Below, one piece after another: positions 15,758 through 23,090 of a stretch of DNA of 27,607 nt (the stretch's first letter is position 1; each line of letters starts with the position of its first letter). The notes under the pieces are model-generated. The model was not told the DNA's origin and searched no databases. It saw only the letters and a list, made by a program, of their open reading frames with translations. Source of the stretch: CAZVAR01 sp964625225 (GTDB lineage: Bacteria; Pseudomonadota; Alphaproteobacteria; JAJUGE01); assembly GCA_964625225.1 (NCBI GenBank), contig CAZVAR010000031.1, positions 1 to 27,607 of the forward strand, given 5' to 3'. Made by a program: the position numbers and the translations under genes.

Positions 15758-17040
15758 ATGGGTAATNNNNNNNNNNACGAGGGCAAGGGTAAGATCGTCG
15801 ACTGGCTGTCGGAGCGCGCCGATCTCGTCGTGCGCTTCCAGGGCGGCCACAATGCCGGCCACACGCTCCAGGTGGGCGACGCCACCTACAAGCTCAGTCT
15901 GCTGCCCTCCGGGGTCGTGCGCGGCAAGCCGTCGCTGATCGGCAACGGCGTGGTCGTCGATCCCTGGGCGCTGCTCGACGAGATCGCGCGGGTCGCGGCG
16001 CAGGGTGTCGCGGTGACGCCGGAAACCCTGCGGCTTGCCGAAAACGCCGTTCTGATCCTGCCGTTCTACAGTCGGATCGACCGGGCGCGGGACGAGGCGC
16101 GCGGCGCGGGGCGCATCGGCACCACCGGCCGCGGCATCGGCATCGCCTACGAGGACAAGGTGGCGCGCCGGGCGATCCGCGTCTGCGATCTGGCCGACCC
16201 GGCGGTGCTGGCGGACAAGGTCGATCAGCTTCTGATCCACCACAACGCGCTGCTCCGCGGGCTCGGTGCCGAGACGGTGGACCGGGAGGAGCTGCTGCGC
16301 GACTTGACCGAGGTCGCCCCGCGCCTCGCCCCCTATGTCGACCGCGTCTGGGAACGGCTCGACGCCGCGAAGCGGGACGGGCGGCGCATCCTGTTCGAGG
16401 GGGCGCAAGGTGCGATGCTCGACATCGACCACGGGACCTATCCCTACGTCACCTCCTCGAACACCGTGGCCGCAGCGGCGGCGACCGGCGCCGGCATCGG
16501 CCCGAACGGGGTCGGCTACGTGCTCGGGATCACCAAGGCCTATACCACCCGCGTCGGTTCGGGCCCGTTCCCGACCGAGCAGGACAACGAGACCGGCAGG
16601 CTGCTGGGCGAGCGGGGGCGCGAGTTCGGCACCGTCACCGGCCGGCCGCGGCGCTGCGGCTGGTTCGACGCCGNNNNNNNNNNGTCATGGTGCGGCAGGC
16701 GGTCAAGGTCGGCGGCATCGACGGGCTGGCACTGACGAAGCTCGACGTGCTGGACGGCCTGCCGGAGATCAAGGTCTGTGTCGGCTACCGCTGCGGCGGC
16801 GAACGGCTCGACCATCTGCCCGCCTCGCAGGCGCGGCAGGCTCAGGTGGAGCCGGTCTACGAGACGATGGAGGGCTGGAGCGAGAGCACGCGCGGCGCCC
16901 GCTCCTGGGCGCAGCTTCCGGCGACCGCGGTCAAGTATGTCCGCCGCATCGAGGAACTGATCGGGGCGCCGGTGGCGCTGCTTTCCACCAGCCCGGAGCG
17001 CGAGGACACGATCCTGGTCCGCGACCCGTTCGCCGACTGA
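15758..17040 (+). CDS. purA: Adenylosuccinate synthetase (interrupted by two N gaps)
   Basis: PurA joins IMP and aspartate with GTP to make adenylosuccinate, the first step from IMP to AMP. Visible motifs are EGKGKIVDWLSERADLVVRFQGGHNAGHT, then GRGIGIAYEDK near residue 130 and LFEGAQGAMLDIDHGTYPYVTSSN near residue 215. TRVGSGPFPTE, PRRCGWFDA and VKVGGIDGLALTKLDVLDGLPEIKVCVGY complete it, with TSPEREDTILV at the end. The gap at 15767-15776 replaces the usual VGAQWGD region and is probably 28 bases in reality, in frame. The gap at 16674-16683 lies in GWFDAVMVRQ: removing the ten N and one duplicated G restores the frame, so the apparent frameshift is an artefact. Corrected this way the protein has about 429 residues, the family norm. 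Confidence 0.95.
15767..15776. other. Assembly gap (10 N) in purA, 5' end
   Basis: After M-G-N the family has V-x-V-V-G-A-Q-W-G-D before EGKGK. Only about 10 bases are allotted, so some 18 bases (six codons) are missing from the sequence as given. The catalytic Asp of GDEGKGK lies at the gap edge. Confidence 0.85.
16674..16683. other. Assembly gap (10 N) in purA that breaks the frame
   Basis: Upstream sequence ends GCC-G and downstream begins GTC-ATG-GTG. The family reads F-D-A-V-x-V-R-Q, so the two flanks appear to share one G and the true gap is about minus one. The reading frame shifts from 15758-phase to 16687-phase only because of the placeholder. Confidence 0.85.
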
Positions 17041-17239
17041 GGGCCGCGCCGCGCGCGTCGCCGGCGAGCATCGCCAGCAGCGCTCCGGGCACAAGCGGGC
17101 CGAGCGGGTGTCCGCTCGCGTCGAATCCGTCCGTGACGCCGCCCAGGTACCAGATCGCGAAGGCCGCATAGCCTAGCGCCAGCAGAGCGAACAGGAGGTA
17201 CAGATCGCGGTCACCCGGCGGCCTCGGCGGGGATGTCAT
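16931..17239 (-). CDS. Small membrane protein, unrecognised, overlapping purA
   Basis: I do not recognise this gene. The frame gives 102 residues. The N-terminal part (about 1-68) looks real: a charged start, a hydrophobic segment LYLLFALLALGYAAFAIWYL (about 13-32), then GPLVPGALLAMLAGDA as a possible second segment. The last 34 residues are Arg/Gly/Pro-rich and run antisense through the end of purA (110-bp overlap), so the true end may be different or the protein tail is unconstrained. It starts six bases after the stop of the gene before it (17246), with AGAAGG at the junction, and is probably cotranscribed with it. Confidence 0.45.
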   Translation of the reverse strand: MTSPPRPPGDRDLYLLFALLALGYAAFAIWYLGGVTDGFDASGHPLGPLVPGALLAMLAGDARGAALSRRTGRGPGSCPRAPGWWKAAPPAPRSVPRCGGHT

Positions 17240-17245
17240 GGCCTT

Positions 17246-17719
17246 CTATGCGGCCAATTCGCCGTGCTGCCCCGGCAGACAGGGCACCAGCGCCTCGATT
17301 TCCGGCTTCAACGCCAGCATGAAACCGGCCAGGCGGGCGAGCAGCGCCTCCGGCGTCTGCGGCCGCGGCACCAGCTCCGTGAGCTGCGCCGACACTTCGC
17401 GCCCGTCGGTCGCCAGCAATCCTCCCGCGGTCCGGATCCGGTGCAGGACCCGCCGACGCGCCTCGGCCGATTCGCCGGTGAACGGCACCGAGCCTAGCAC
17501 CGCCCGCAACGACAGGCGGTCCACATCGGTGCCTCGCTCGACCAGCCCGGTCACCGGGATGCCGAGGCAGCGGAACCCGAAGCGGAGCGGCATCTCTCCG
17601 TGCCGGCGGACGATGCGGCCGTCGGCGGCCAGATGCAGCGCGCCGATCTCCCACGGCGGGGCTGGCTCGTGCTCCAGGAACTCCAGCACCGCGCGAACCC
17701 GCTCCAGCCCCTCGGACAT
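17246..17719 (-). CDS. Hypothetical protein, 157 aa
   Basis: I do not recognise the family. The protein is soluble, with no signal peptide or membrane segment. The first half (EFLEHEPAPPWEIGALHLAADGRIVRRHGEMPLRFGFRCLGIPV, about residues 13-57) looks like beta strands. A middle LSLRAVLGSVPFTGESAEARRRVL segment and a helical end (PEALLARLAGFMLALKPEIEALVP) follow. The ATG at 17719 has a GGGGAAG ribosome site. Codon use is like the neighbours. It lies 110 bp after the end of the efflux operon on the same strand and six bases before the small membrane protein, so these two probably form one transcription unit. Confidence 0.65.
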   Translation of the reverse strand: MSEGLERVRAVLEFLEHEPAPPWEIGALHLAADGRIVRRHGEMPLRFGFRCLGIPVTGLVERGTDVDRLSLRAVLGSVPFTGESAEARRRVLHRIRTAGGLLATDGREVSAQLTELVPRPQTPEALLARLAGFMLALKPEIEALVPCLPGQHGELAA

Positions 17720-17829
17720 CGTTTCTTCCCCATCGCCGTACGCTTTCGGCGGTTCCGGTATAGGGCGCCGGACTTAAGGGGCGGTAAAGTACGGCTTCGC
17801 AACCCTGCGGCGAGCACATCGGTCCGAGG

Positions 17830-20800
17830 CTACTCGGCGGCCATCCGCGGTGGCGGCGCGGGACCGGTTTCGGGCGCCGCGGTCGTGGGCAGGCCGCGCC
17901 ACCGTCGGTGCCACTGCCGCAGATTGAGCTGAAGCATCAGGGCGGACGGGGTCACCAGCAGGGTCAGCACGGTCGCGAAGCCGAGCCCGACCCCGATCGC
18001 CGTGGCGAGCTGCACCCACATCGCCGTCGACGGTGCGCCGATCGAGACCTCCCGGGTGAAGAAGTCGATATTCATCTGGAGCATCATCGGCAGCAGGCCG
18101 AGCGCCGTCGTCACCGAGGTCAGCAGCACGGGGCGCAGCCGCTGCGCGCAGGTTCGGACGATCGTCTCCGCCGATTCGCCCAGCCGGCTGCGGAGGTGGT
18201 CGTAGGTGTCGATCAGGACGATGTTGTTGTTCACCACGATGCCGGCCAGCGCGATCACGCCGATGCCGCTCATGACGATGCTGAAGGGCTGGCCGATCAG
18301 CAGCAGGCCCAGCAGCACGCCGACCGTCGACATGACCACCGCGGTCAGCACCAGGGCGGCGTTGTAGAAGCTGTTGAACTGCGTGACCAGGATCATGGCG
18401 ATCAGGAACAGCGCCACCACGAAGGCCTTCTGCAGAAAGGCCGCGGCCTCCCGCTGTTCCTCGTCCTCGCCCTTGAAGGTGACCTCGACACCCGCCGGCA
18501 GTTCCGCCTCCTCGGCGAGCCAGGCCCGGATCTCCTGCACCTTGTCGTCGGCCAGTACCCCGGGATCGACGTTCGCGCGTACGAACGCCACCCGCTGCCC
18601 GTCGGCGCGGCGCAGGAGGCCGGTCCGCGGTTGCGGTGTCCGCTCGACGAAGTTCGCAATCGGCACCAGCCCCTTGGCGGTCTGGATGCGCAACTCGTCC
18701 AGGCGATCGACACCGCGGTCGGCGGTTGGGAACCGGACCACGATGTCGATCTCGTCGTCGCTGCCGTCGGGCCGGTACGTGCTGATGATCAACCCGTTGG
18801 TGACCAGTCGCACCATCTGGCCGACCGCGGTTACGTCGGCGCCGAACTTGGCCGCCTGGGCCCGGTCCACGGACATCCGCCATTCGATTCCCGGCAGCGG
18901 CAGGCTGTCGTCAACGTCGCGCAGCCCGGGCATGCCGTCGAGATACGCCCGTACCTGCCGCGTCGCCTGCTCGAGGCTGGCGGGGTCGGCCGCGGAGACC
19001 TGCACATGGATCGGCTTGCCGACCGGCGGCCCGTTTTCCTGCTTGCGCGTCTCGACCAGGATGCCGGCGAGGCCGGCCGTGCGCGCCCGGATGTCGGCCA
19101 GGATCGCGTCCGCCGGGCGCCGCGCCTGCCAGTCGGCGAACTCCAGTGTGATCGTGCCGATGATGTCCTCGGCCTCGTCGTCGCGCACCTCGCGATTGCC
19201 CGCCAGCGTGTAGACGCTGGCGAACTCGCCGCGTTCGGCCTGGAGCCGCAGAACCTCGCGCTCGACCTCGGCGACCAGCGCGTCCTTCTCGGCAACCGAC
19301 AGGTTGCCGCGGCCGTGGATCTGCAGGACCGCCAGGTTCGGTTCGCCCTGCGGGAAGAACTCGACACCTTTGCCGAAGGCGCCGTACAGGGTCCAAGAGC
19401 CGACCAGCACGACCACCGCTGCGATGAGAATCTTGCCGGGGTGCCGCAACGCCCGGCTCAGCATCCGTGCATAGAGGCCGGTGAAACCACGCAGCTCCCG
19501 CAGGTCGCCGGCCTCGGAGCCGGCGATCGCCTTCATCGTCGCGGCGTCGGACGCGCTCGGTCGGCCGAAGATCGCCCCGAGCACCGGCACGAAGATCAGC
19601 GCGGTCACGAGGGACGCGGTCAACGTCGCCAGCAGCGTGATCGGCAGGAACTTCATGAATTCGCCGACCACGCCCGGCCAGAACAGCAGCGGCAGGAAAG
19701 CGGCCAGAGTGGTGGCCGTGGACGAGATGATCGGCCAGGCCATGCGCTGGACCGCCATACGGTAGGCGTCGCGCGGGCGCAGCCCCTCCAGCATCTTGCG
19801 GTCGGCGAATTCGGTCACGACGATGGCGCCGTCGACCAGCATGCCGACAGCCAGGATCAGGCTGAACAGCACGACCATGTTGACCGTCAGTCCGCCGGCG
19901 TACAGCACAAGGATCCCGGCCAGGAACGAGGCCGGGATCGCCACGCCGACCAGCAGGCCTGACCGCAGCCCCAATGCGCCGACGACGAAGATCATGACCA
20001 GCAGGACCGCGCTGATCACGTTGTTCTGCAGGTCGCCCAGCATGGTGCGGATAAAGGACGACTGATCCTGCGTGTACTTGACCTGTACCGCCGGCGGCCA
20101 CCTGGTACGCTGGGCTTCGACCAGCGTGCGGACCGCCTCGATCGTGCCGATGATGTTCTCGCCGGTGCGCTTCTTGACCTCGAGCGTCACCGCCGGCTTG
20201 CCGTCCACCCGGGCGACCGTCTGCCGGTCCTTGAAGTGGCTGCGCAACTCGGCGACGTCCCGCACCCGCACAACGGCGTCGCCGTTCACCTTCAGCGGCA
20301 GGTCCAGGATGTCGGCCGCGGTCTCGATCAGGCCCGGGACCTTGATCGCGAACCGGCCGCGCCCGGTGTCGAGCGCCCCCGCCGCGACCAGCCGGTTGCT
20401 GCGGCCGACGAACTCGATCACCTGCTGCGCGTCGAGCCGGTAGCTCTCCAGCTTCATCGGATCGATCACGATCTCGACCAGCTCCTCGCGGTCGCCGCCG
20501 ATCGTCACGTCGAGCACCGGCGGCAGAGCGCGAAGGTCGTCGCGGAGCTGACGCGCCAGGGTCAGCAGGGTGCGCTCCGGCACGTCGCCGCTGAGCGTCA
20601 CCGTCAGCACGGGGAACAGGCTGAAATTGACCTCGTGGACGCGCGGCTCGTCGGTCTCCTCCGGCAGTTCCGGCTCGGCGAGATCGACTTTTTCGCGGAC
20701 GTCGAGCAGCGCCTGCTCGGCATCGAAGCCGGCCTCGAACTCCAGGACGACGTTGGCGCCGCCCTCATAGGCCATCGCCCGCATCTCTTTGACGCCCTCG

Positions 20801-21024
20801 ATCGCCCGCAGCTCGACCTCCATGGGACGGACCAGCAGGCGCTCGGCATCCTCCGGCGAGATGCCCTCGTGGGTCATCGACACGTAGATGATCGGGATGT
20901 CGATGTCCGGGCTGGATTCCTTCGGGATCGTGACATAGGCGTACAGGCCCGCCACCAGCAGCAGCGCGAAAGCGGTCAGGACCGTGCGGGCGCGGTCGAG
21001 TGCGGCGCCGATCAGAGCGTTCAC
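17830..21024 (-). CDS. RND efflux pump inner-membrane transporter (AcrB/HAE family)
   Basis: This is a proton-driven trimeric exporter of the resistance-nodulation-division family, 1064 residues long. The N terminus has the first membrane segment (DRARTVLTAFALLLVAGLYAYVTIP). It is followed by ESSPDIDIPIIYVSMTHEGISPEDAERL and periplasmic porter domains. The membrane bundle near residues 330-530 includes VNMVVLFSLILAVGMLVDGAIVVTEFADR. AcrB has two adjacent Asp in this helix; here the second is Gly, so a single Asp carries the proton relay. The second half repeats the plan, with MSGIGVIALAGIVVNNNIVLIDTYDHL near residue 930. Its GTG start (21024) shares bases with the stop of the adaptor gene (GTGA), so the two are coupled. 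No TolC-like gene is nearby. Substrates are unknown; the sequence fits an HAE-type rather than a metal pump. Confidence 0.92.
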   Translation of the reverse strand: MNALIGAALDRARTVLTAFALLLVAGLYAYVTIPKESSPDIDIPIIYVSMTHEGISPEDAERLLVRPMEVELRAIEGVKEMRAMAYEGGANVVLEFEAGFDAEQALLDVREKVDLAEPELPEETDEPRVHEVNFSLFPVLTVTLSGDVPERTLLTLARQLRDDLRALPPVLDVTIGGDREELVEIVIDPMKLESYRLDAQQVIEFVGRSNRLVAAGALDTGRGRFAIKVPGLIETAADILDLPLKVNGDAVVRVRDVAELRSHFKDRQTVARVDGKPAVTLEVKKRTGENIIGTIEAVRTLVEAQRTRWPPAVQVKYTQDQSSFIRTMLGDLQNNVISAVLLVMIFVVGALGLRSGLLVGVAIPASFLAGILVLYAGGLTVNMVVLFSLILAVGMLVDGAIVVTEFADRKMLEGLRPRDAYRMAVQRMAWPIISSTATTLAAFLPLLFWPGVVGEFMKFLPITLLATLTASLVTALIFVPVLGAIFGRPSASDAATMKAIAGSEAGDLRELRGFTGLYARMLSRALRHPGKILIAAVVVLVGSWTLYGAFGKGVEFFPQGEPNLAVLQIHGRGNLSVAEKDALVAEVEREVLRLQAERGEFASVYTLAGNREVRDDEAEDIIGTITLEFADWQARRPADAILADIRARTAGLAGILVETRKQENGPPVGKPIHVQVSAADPASLEQATRQVRAYLDGMPGLRDVDDSLPLPGIEWRMSVDRAQAAKFGADVTAVGQMVRLVTNGLIISTYRPDGSDDEIDIVVRFPTADRGVDRLDELRIQTAKGLVPIANFVERTPQPRTGLLRRADGQRVAFVRANVDPGVLADDKVQEIRAWLAEEAELPAGVEVTFKGEDEEQREAAAFLQKAFVVALFLIAMILVTQFNSFYNAALVLTAVVMSTVGVLLGLLLIGQPFSIVMSGIGVIALAGIVVNNNIVLIDTYDHLRSRLGESAETIVRTCAQRLRPVLLTSVTTALGLLPMMLQMNIDFFTREVSIGAPSTAMWVQLATAIGVGLGFATVLTLLVTPSALMLQLNLRQWHRRWRGLPTTAAPETGPAPPPRMAAE

Positions 21025-22103
21025 GACGCGGTCTCCGCGGTCACCGGTACCGGCGCGACGCGCTCGCCGTCCTTGACGAAGGCCTGTCCGACCGTGACCA
21101 GCGTCGCCCGTTCGGGCAGCCCGGCCAGCCAGACGCCTTCGGGCGTCTCGCCGAGGATGCGTACCGGCGCGAACCGTGCCACGTCGCCCTCCGTCAGCAG
21201 CTTGACGCCGATCCGGCCATCGTCGGCCAGGGTCAGCAGGGCCGGCGATACCAGGTGCGCGCGCACGGTGCGGCCCGGCAGCACCAGCTCGGCGGTCAGC
21301 CCCTCGCGGATGCGTCGGTCGGGATTGTCGGCCTCCAGCTCGATGCGGAAGGTGCGCGTATCGGGGTCCGCGGTCGTGGCGATATAGCGGACCGTCGCAT
21401 CCAGCGTATCGCCGGTGACGAGACGCACCCGTGCCGGCATGCCGACCTCGACGGTGCCGACATCGGCCTCGGCGACGTCTCCGAGCACCAGAATCGGGTC
21501 CAGATCGACGATCGTTGCGATCTCGTCGCCCCGCTGCACGAAGTCTCCCAGTTCGACCGCACGTCGCTCCAGCACGCCCTCGAACGGCGCGCGCAGGATC
21601 GTGGAGGCGATGTCGACCTCCACCTGTTTGAGCAGGGCGCGCGCCTGGTCGAGCAGGGCGCGGTCCTGGGCCAGCGCGGTTCGGGCGCGATAGCCCTTTT
21701 CGGCCAGTTGTGCGCTCGCCTCGTAAACGGCCTGCCGCTGCGCCACCAGCGCCCGCGCCTCCGCAAGGCGCGCCTCGCGGTCCTTGAGCGCAATCCGGGC
21801 GATCCGGTCGCCTTTCCGCAGCACCGCGCCCTCGGCGGCGAAGATCTCGGCGATCGGGCCCTCCGTCTCGGCGCGCAGGTCGACGCGCCGCACCGCCTGG
21901 GTGCGCCCGGTCAATGTGATCCGGACCGTGTGATCGTGCGCGGTGAAGGTTTGCACCCGGACTTGCGGCAAGGCCGCGGCGGGCGGCACGGTTGCGCTCG
22001 TCCGGGTCTCGGCCGGCGCGCCGGAGCTGCCTACCTGACCGGACAGAATCCATCCCGTCGCAGCGACCGCGATCACCAGCGCGGTGATGACCGAGCGTTT
22101 CAT
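21021..22103 (-). CDS. RND efflux periplasmic adaptor (HlyD/MFP family)
   Basis: This is the membrane-fusion protein linking the RND pump to an outer-membrane channel, 360 residues long. The N terminus has a signal-anchor (about residues 4-22, VITALVIAVAATGWILSG). The first lipoyl half (RVDLRAETEGPIAEIFAAEGAVLRKGD) starts near residue 73. A helical hairpin (about 106-165, ALVAQRQAVYEASAQLAEKGY and RALLDQARALLKQVEVDIAS) follows, then the second half TILRAPFEGVLERRAVELGDFVQRGDEIATI. A beta-barrel and membrane-proximal domain complete it. It is the middle gene of padR-hlyD-RND: 37 bp after padR, with a 4-bp GTGA overlap into the pump gene. An AGGA-type ribosome site precedes the ATG. Confidence 0.92.
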   Translation of the reverse strand: MKRSVITALVIAVAATGWILSGQVGSSGAPAETRTSATVPPAAALPQVRVQTFTAHDHTVRITLTGRTQAVRRVDLRAETEGPIAEIFAAEGAVLRKGDRIARIALKDREARLAEARALVAQRQAVYEASAQLAEKGYRARTALAQDRALLDQARALLKQVEVDIASTILRAPFEGVLERRAVELGDFVQRGDEIATIVDLDPILVLGDVAEADVGTVEVGMPARVRLVTGDTLDATVRYIATTADPDTRTFRIELEADNPDRRIREGLTAELVLPGRTVRAHLVSPALLTLADDGRIGVKLLTEGDVARFAPVRILGETPEGVWLAGLPERATLVTVGQAFVKDGERVAPVPVTAETAS

Positions 22104-22140
22104 GGCGGGTGATCCTTCCTGGGCGGCATCGGGCCGGCCA

Positions 22141-22692
22141 CTACTCGGCGGCGTCGGCGGTCGGAGTGCGTTCGGAGACGGTGCGGATCAATTCGGGGCC
22201 GTGCTGCTCGATGTAATCGGCGGCAGCGGCATACATAGCCTCGGCGAGGCCGGTCACGAACTTCCGCCCCGGCGGCTCCGCCGTGGCGTGGCAGGCGCGG
22301 ATCCGGTCCACCGCGCTGCGATACCAGCCCAGCCTTTCGTCCATCCGGTGGCGCAGCAGCTCGGGCGGCAGCAGCTCGGCGAACCACGCCACGAACACCC
22401 ATTCGGAGCGACAGCGATCCGGGGCCGGGGGCTCCGCCAGCGCGGCGCGAAACGCTACCCGGCCGGCCGCCGTGATGCTGTACACCTTGCGGCGTGGCCG
22501 GCCCGGCTCGGTGACGTCGCGCACCGTCGCCAGACCTTCTTCGCAGAGCCGTGCCAGCGCCGGGTAGATCGAGCCGAAGCCGGCATCGAAGAAGTAGCTG
22601 TACGGCCCTTCCTCGAACAGCTTCTTGATCTCGTAGCCGGTGGCCTCGCCGTGCAGGAGCACTCCGAGGCAGGCGGTCTTGACATCCATCAT
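22141..22692 (-). CDS. PadR family regulator of the efflux operon
   Basis: This is a 183-residue repressor of the PadR family. The winged helix lies at about residues 1-85: MDVKTACLGVLLHGEATGYEIKKLFEEG, then DAGFGSIYPALARLCEEGLATVRDV and PRRKVYSITAAGRVAF. This matches the PadR pattern, including SIYPAL and RRKVYSIT. The C-terminal part (about 95-175) is helical (FAELLPPELLRHRMDERLGWYRSAVDRIR) and fits the dimerisation helices. Two adjacent ATG codons (22692 and 22689) are possible starts. The frame is open further upstream, but that extension is low-complexity and covers the operator region, so it is rejected. As first gene of the efflux operon it probably represses its own transcription and that of hlyD and the pump until a ligand binds. 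Confidence 0.9.
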   Translation of the reverse strand: MMDVKTACLGVLLHGEATGYEIKKLFEEGPYSYFFDAGFGSIYPALARLCEEGLATVRDVTEPGRPRRKVYSITAAGRVAFRAALAEPPAPDRCRSEWVFVAWFAELLPPELLRHRMDERLGWYRSAVDRIRACHATAEPPGRKFVTGLAEAMYAAAADYIEQHGPELIRTVSERTPTADAAE

Positions 22693-23090
22693 GGGGCTCG
22701 GACGGTTCGGTCGGGGCCGGGCCGGCATATATCGGACCGATGCACGCCCATATATCGATCCGATAGTGCCGCGACAAGGATTCTGTCGCGCATCGCTGCC
22801 TGTACGGGCGCGTTGTGGCGTCAATTTCCCTGTCGTGCCGGCGCGCGCCTGTGGTAGTCGGCATACTCGAGCCTGCCCGCGCGGGGGCGGACCCGGCTGC
22901 GGCTCCGCTCGTTCCCGCAGTTGCGGAACGGACCTGGGCTGGGGTCGTTGACGGCAGACCGCGGATATCGTCGAGCGGGCGCGCTTCGTCCCTGCGTCGC
23001 GTGCGAACCGGGGTTGGTGCGAGGCGTGCGGCTCGTCTATCATCGCCGTCGACCGCATCTCGGCGAAATTTCCAGCTCAGGTGAGAGACG
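22693..23090. other. 398-bp divergent region between padR and the CoxL-like gene
   Basis: No coding region is supported. The left part holds two operator-like direct repeats and the likely padR promoter (22726-22764). Toward the right end there is no clear promoter, though a GAGAGACG stretch at 23081-23088 may serve as ribosome site for the CoxL-like gene. A short GC palindrome CCCGCGCGGG lies at 22876-22885. Confidence 0.45.
22726..22764 (-). promoter_or_regulatory. Two direct repeats, probable PadR operators
   Basis: CATATATCGGACCGAT (22726-22741) and CATATATCGATCCGAT (22749-22764) differ at one position and are 23 bp apart start to start, about two helical turns. The first contains the perfect palindrome ATCGG-A-CCGAT. 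On the minus strand each unit ends in a GATATATG that resembles a -10 box. They lie 34-72 bp upstream of the padR start, ideal for autoregulation. Confidence 0.65.

Noticed and set aside
14198..16432. Long minus-strand frame opposite hisZ and purA
   Set aside because: Antisense shadow; it also crosses an N gap, and the translation lacks any domain signal.
17908..19962. Long plus-strand frame opposite the RND pump
   Set aside because: His/Gln/Asp-rich shadow of the pump gene.
21025..22053. N-terminal extension of the RND pump
   Set aside because: This part lies in another frame of the hlyD gene; the GTG at 21024 gives the correct N terminus and the GTGA overlap.
22693..23058. N-terminal extension of PadR
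   Set aside because: Low-complexity Arg/Pro-rich translation covering the operator repeats; PadR proteins start at the MDVKTACLGVL segment.
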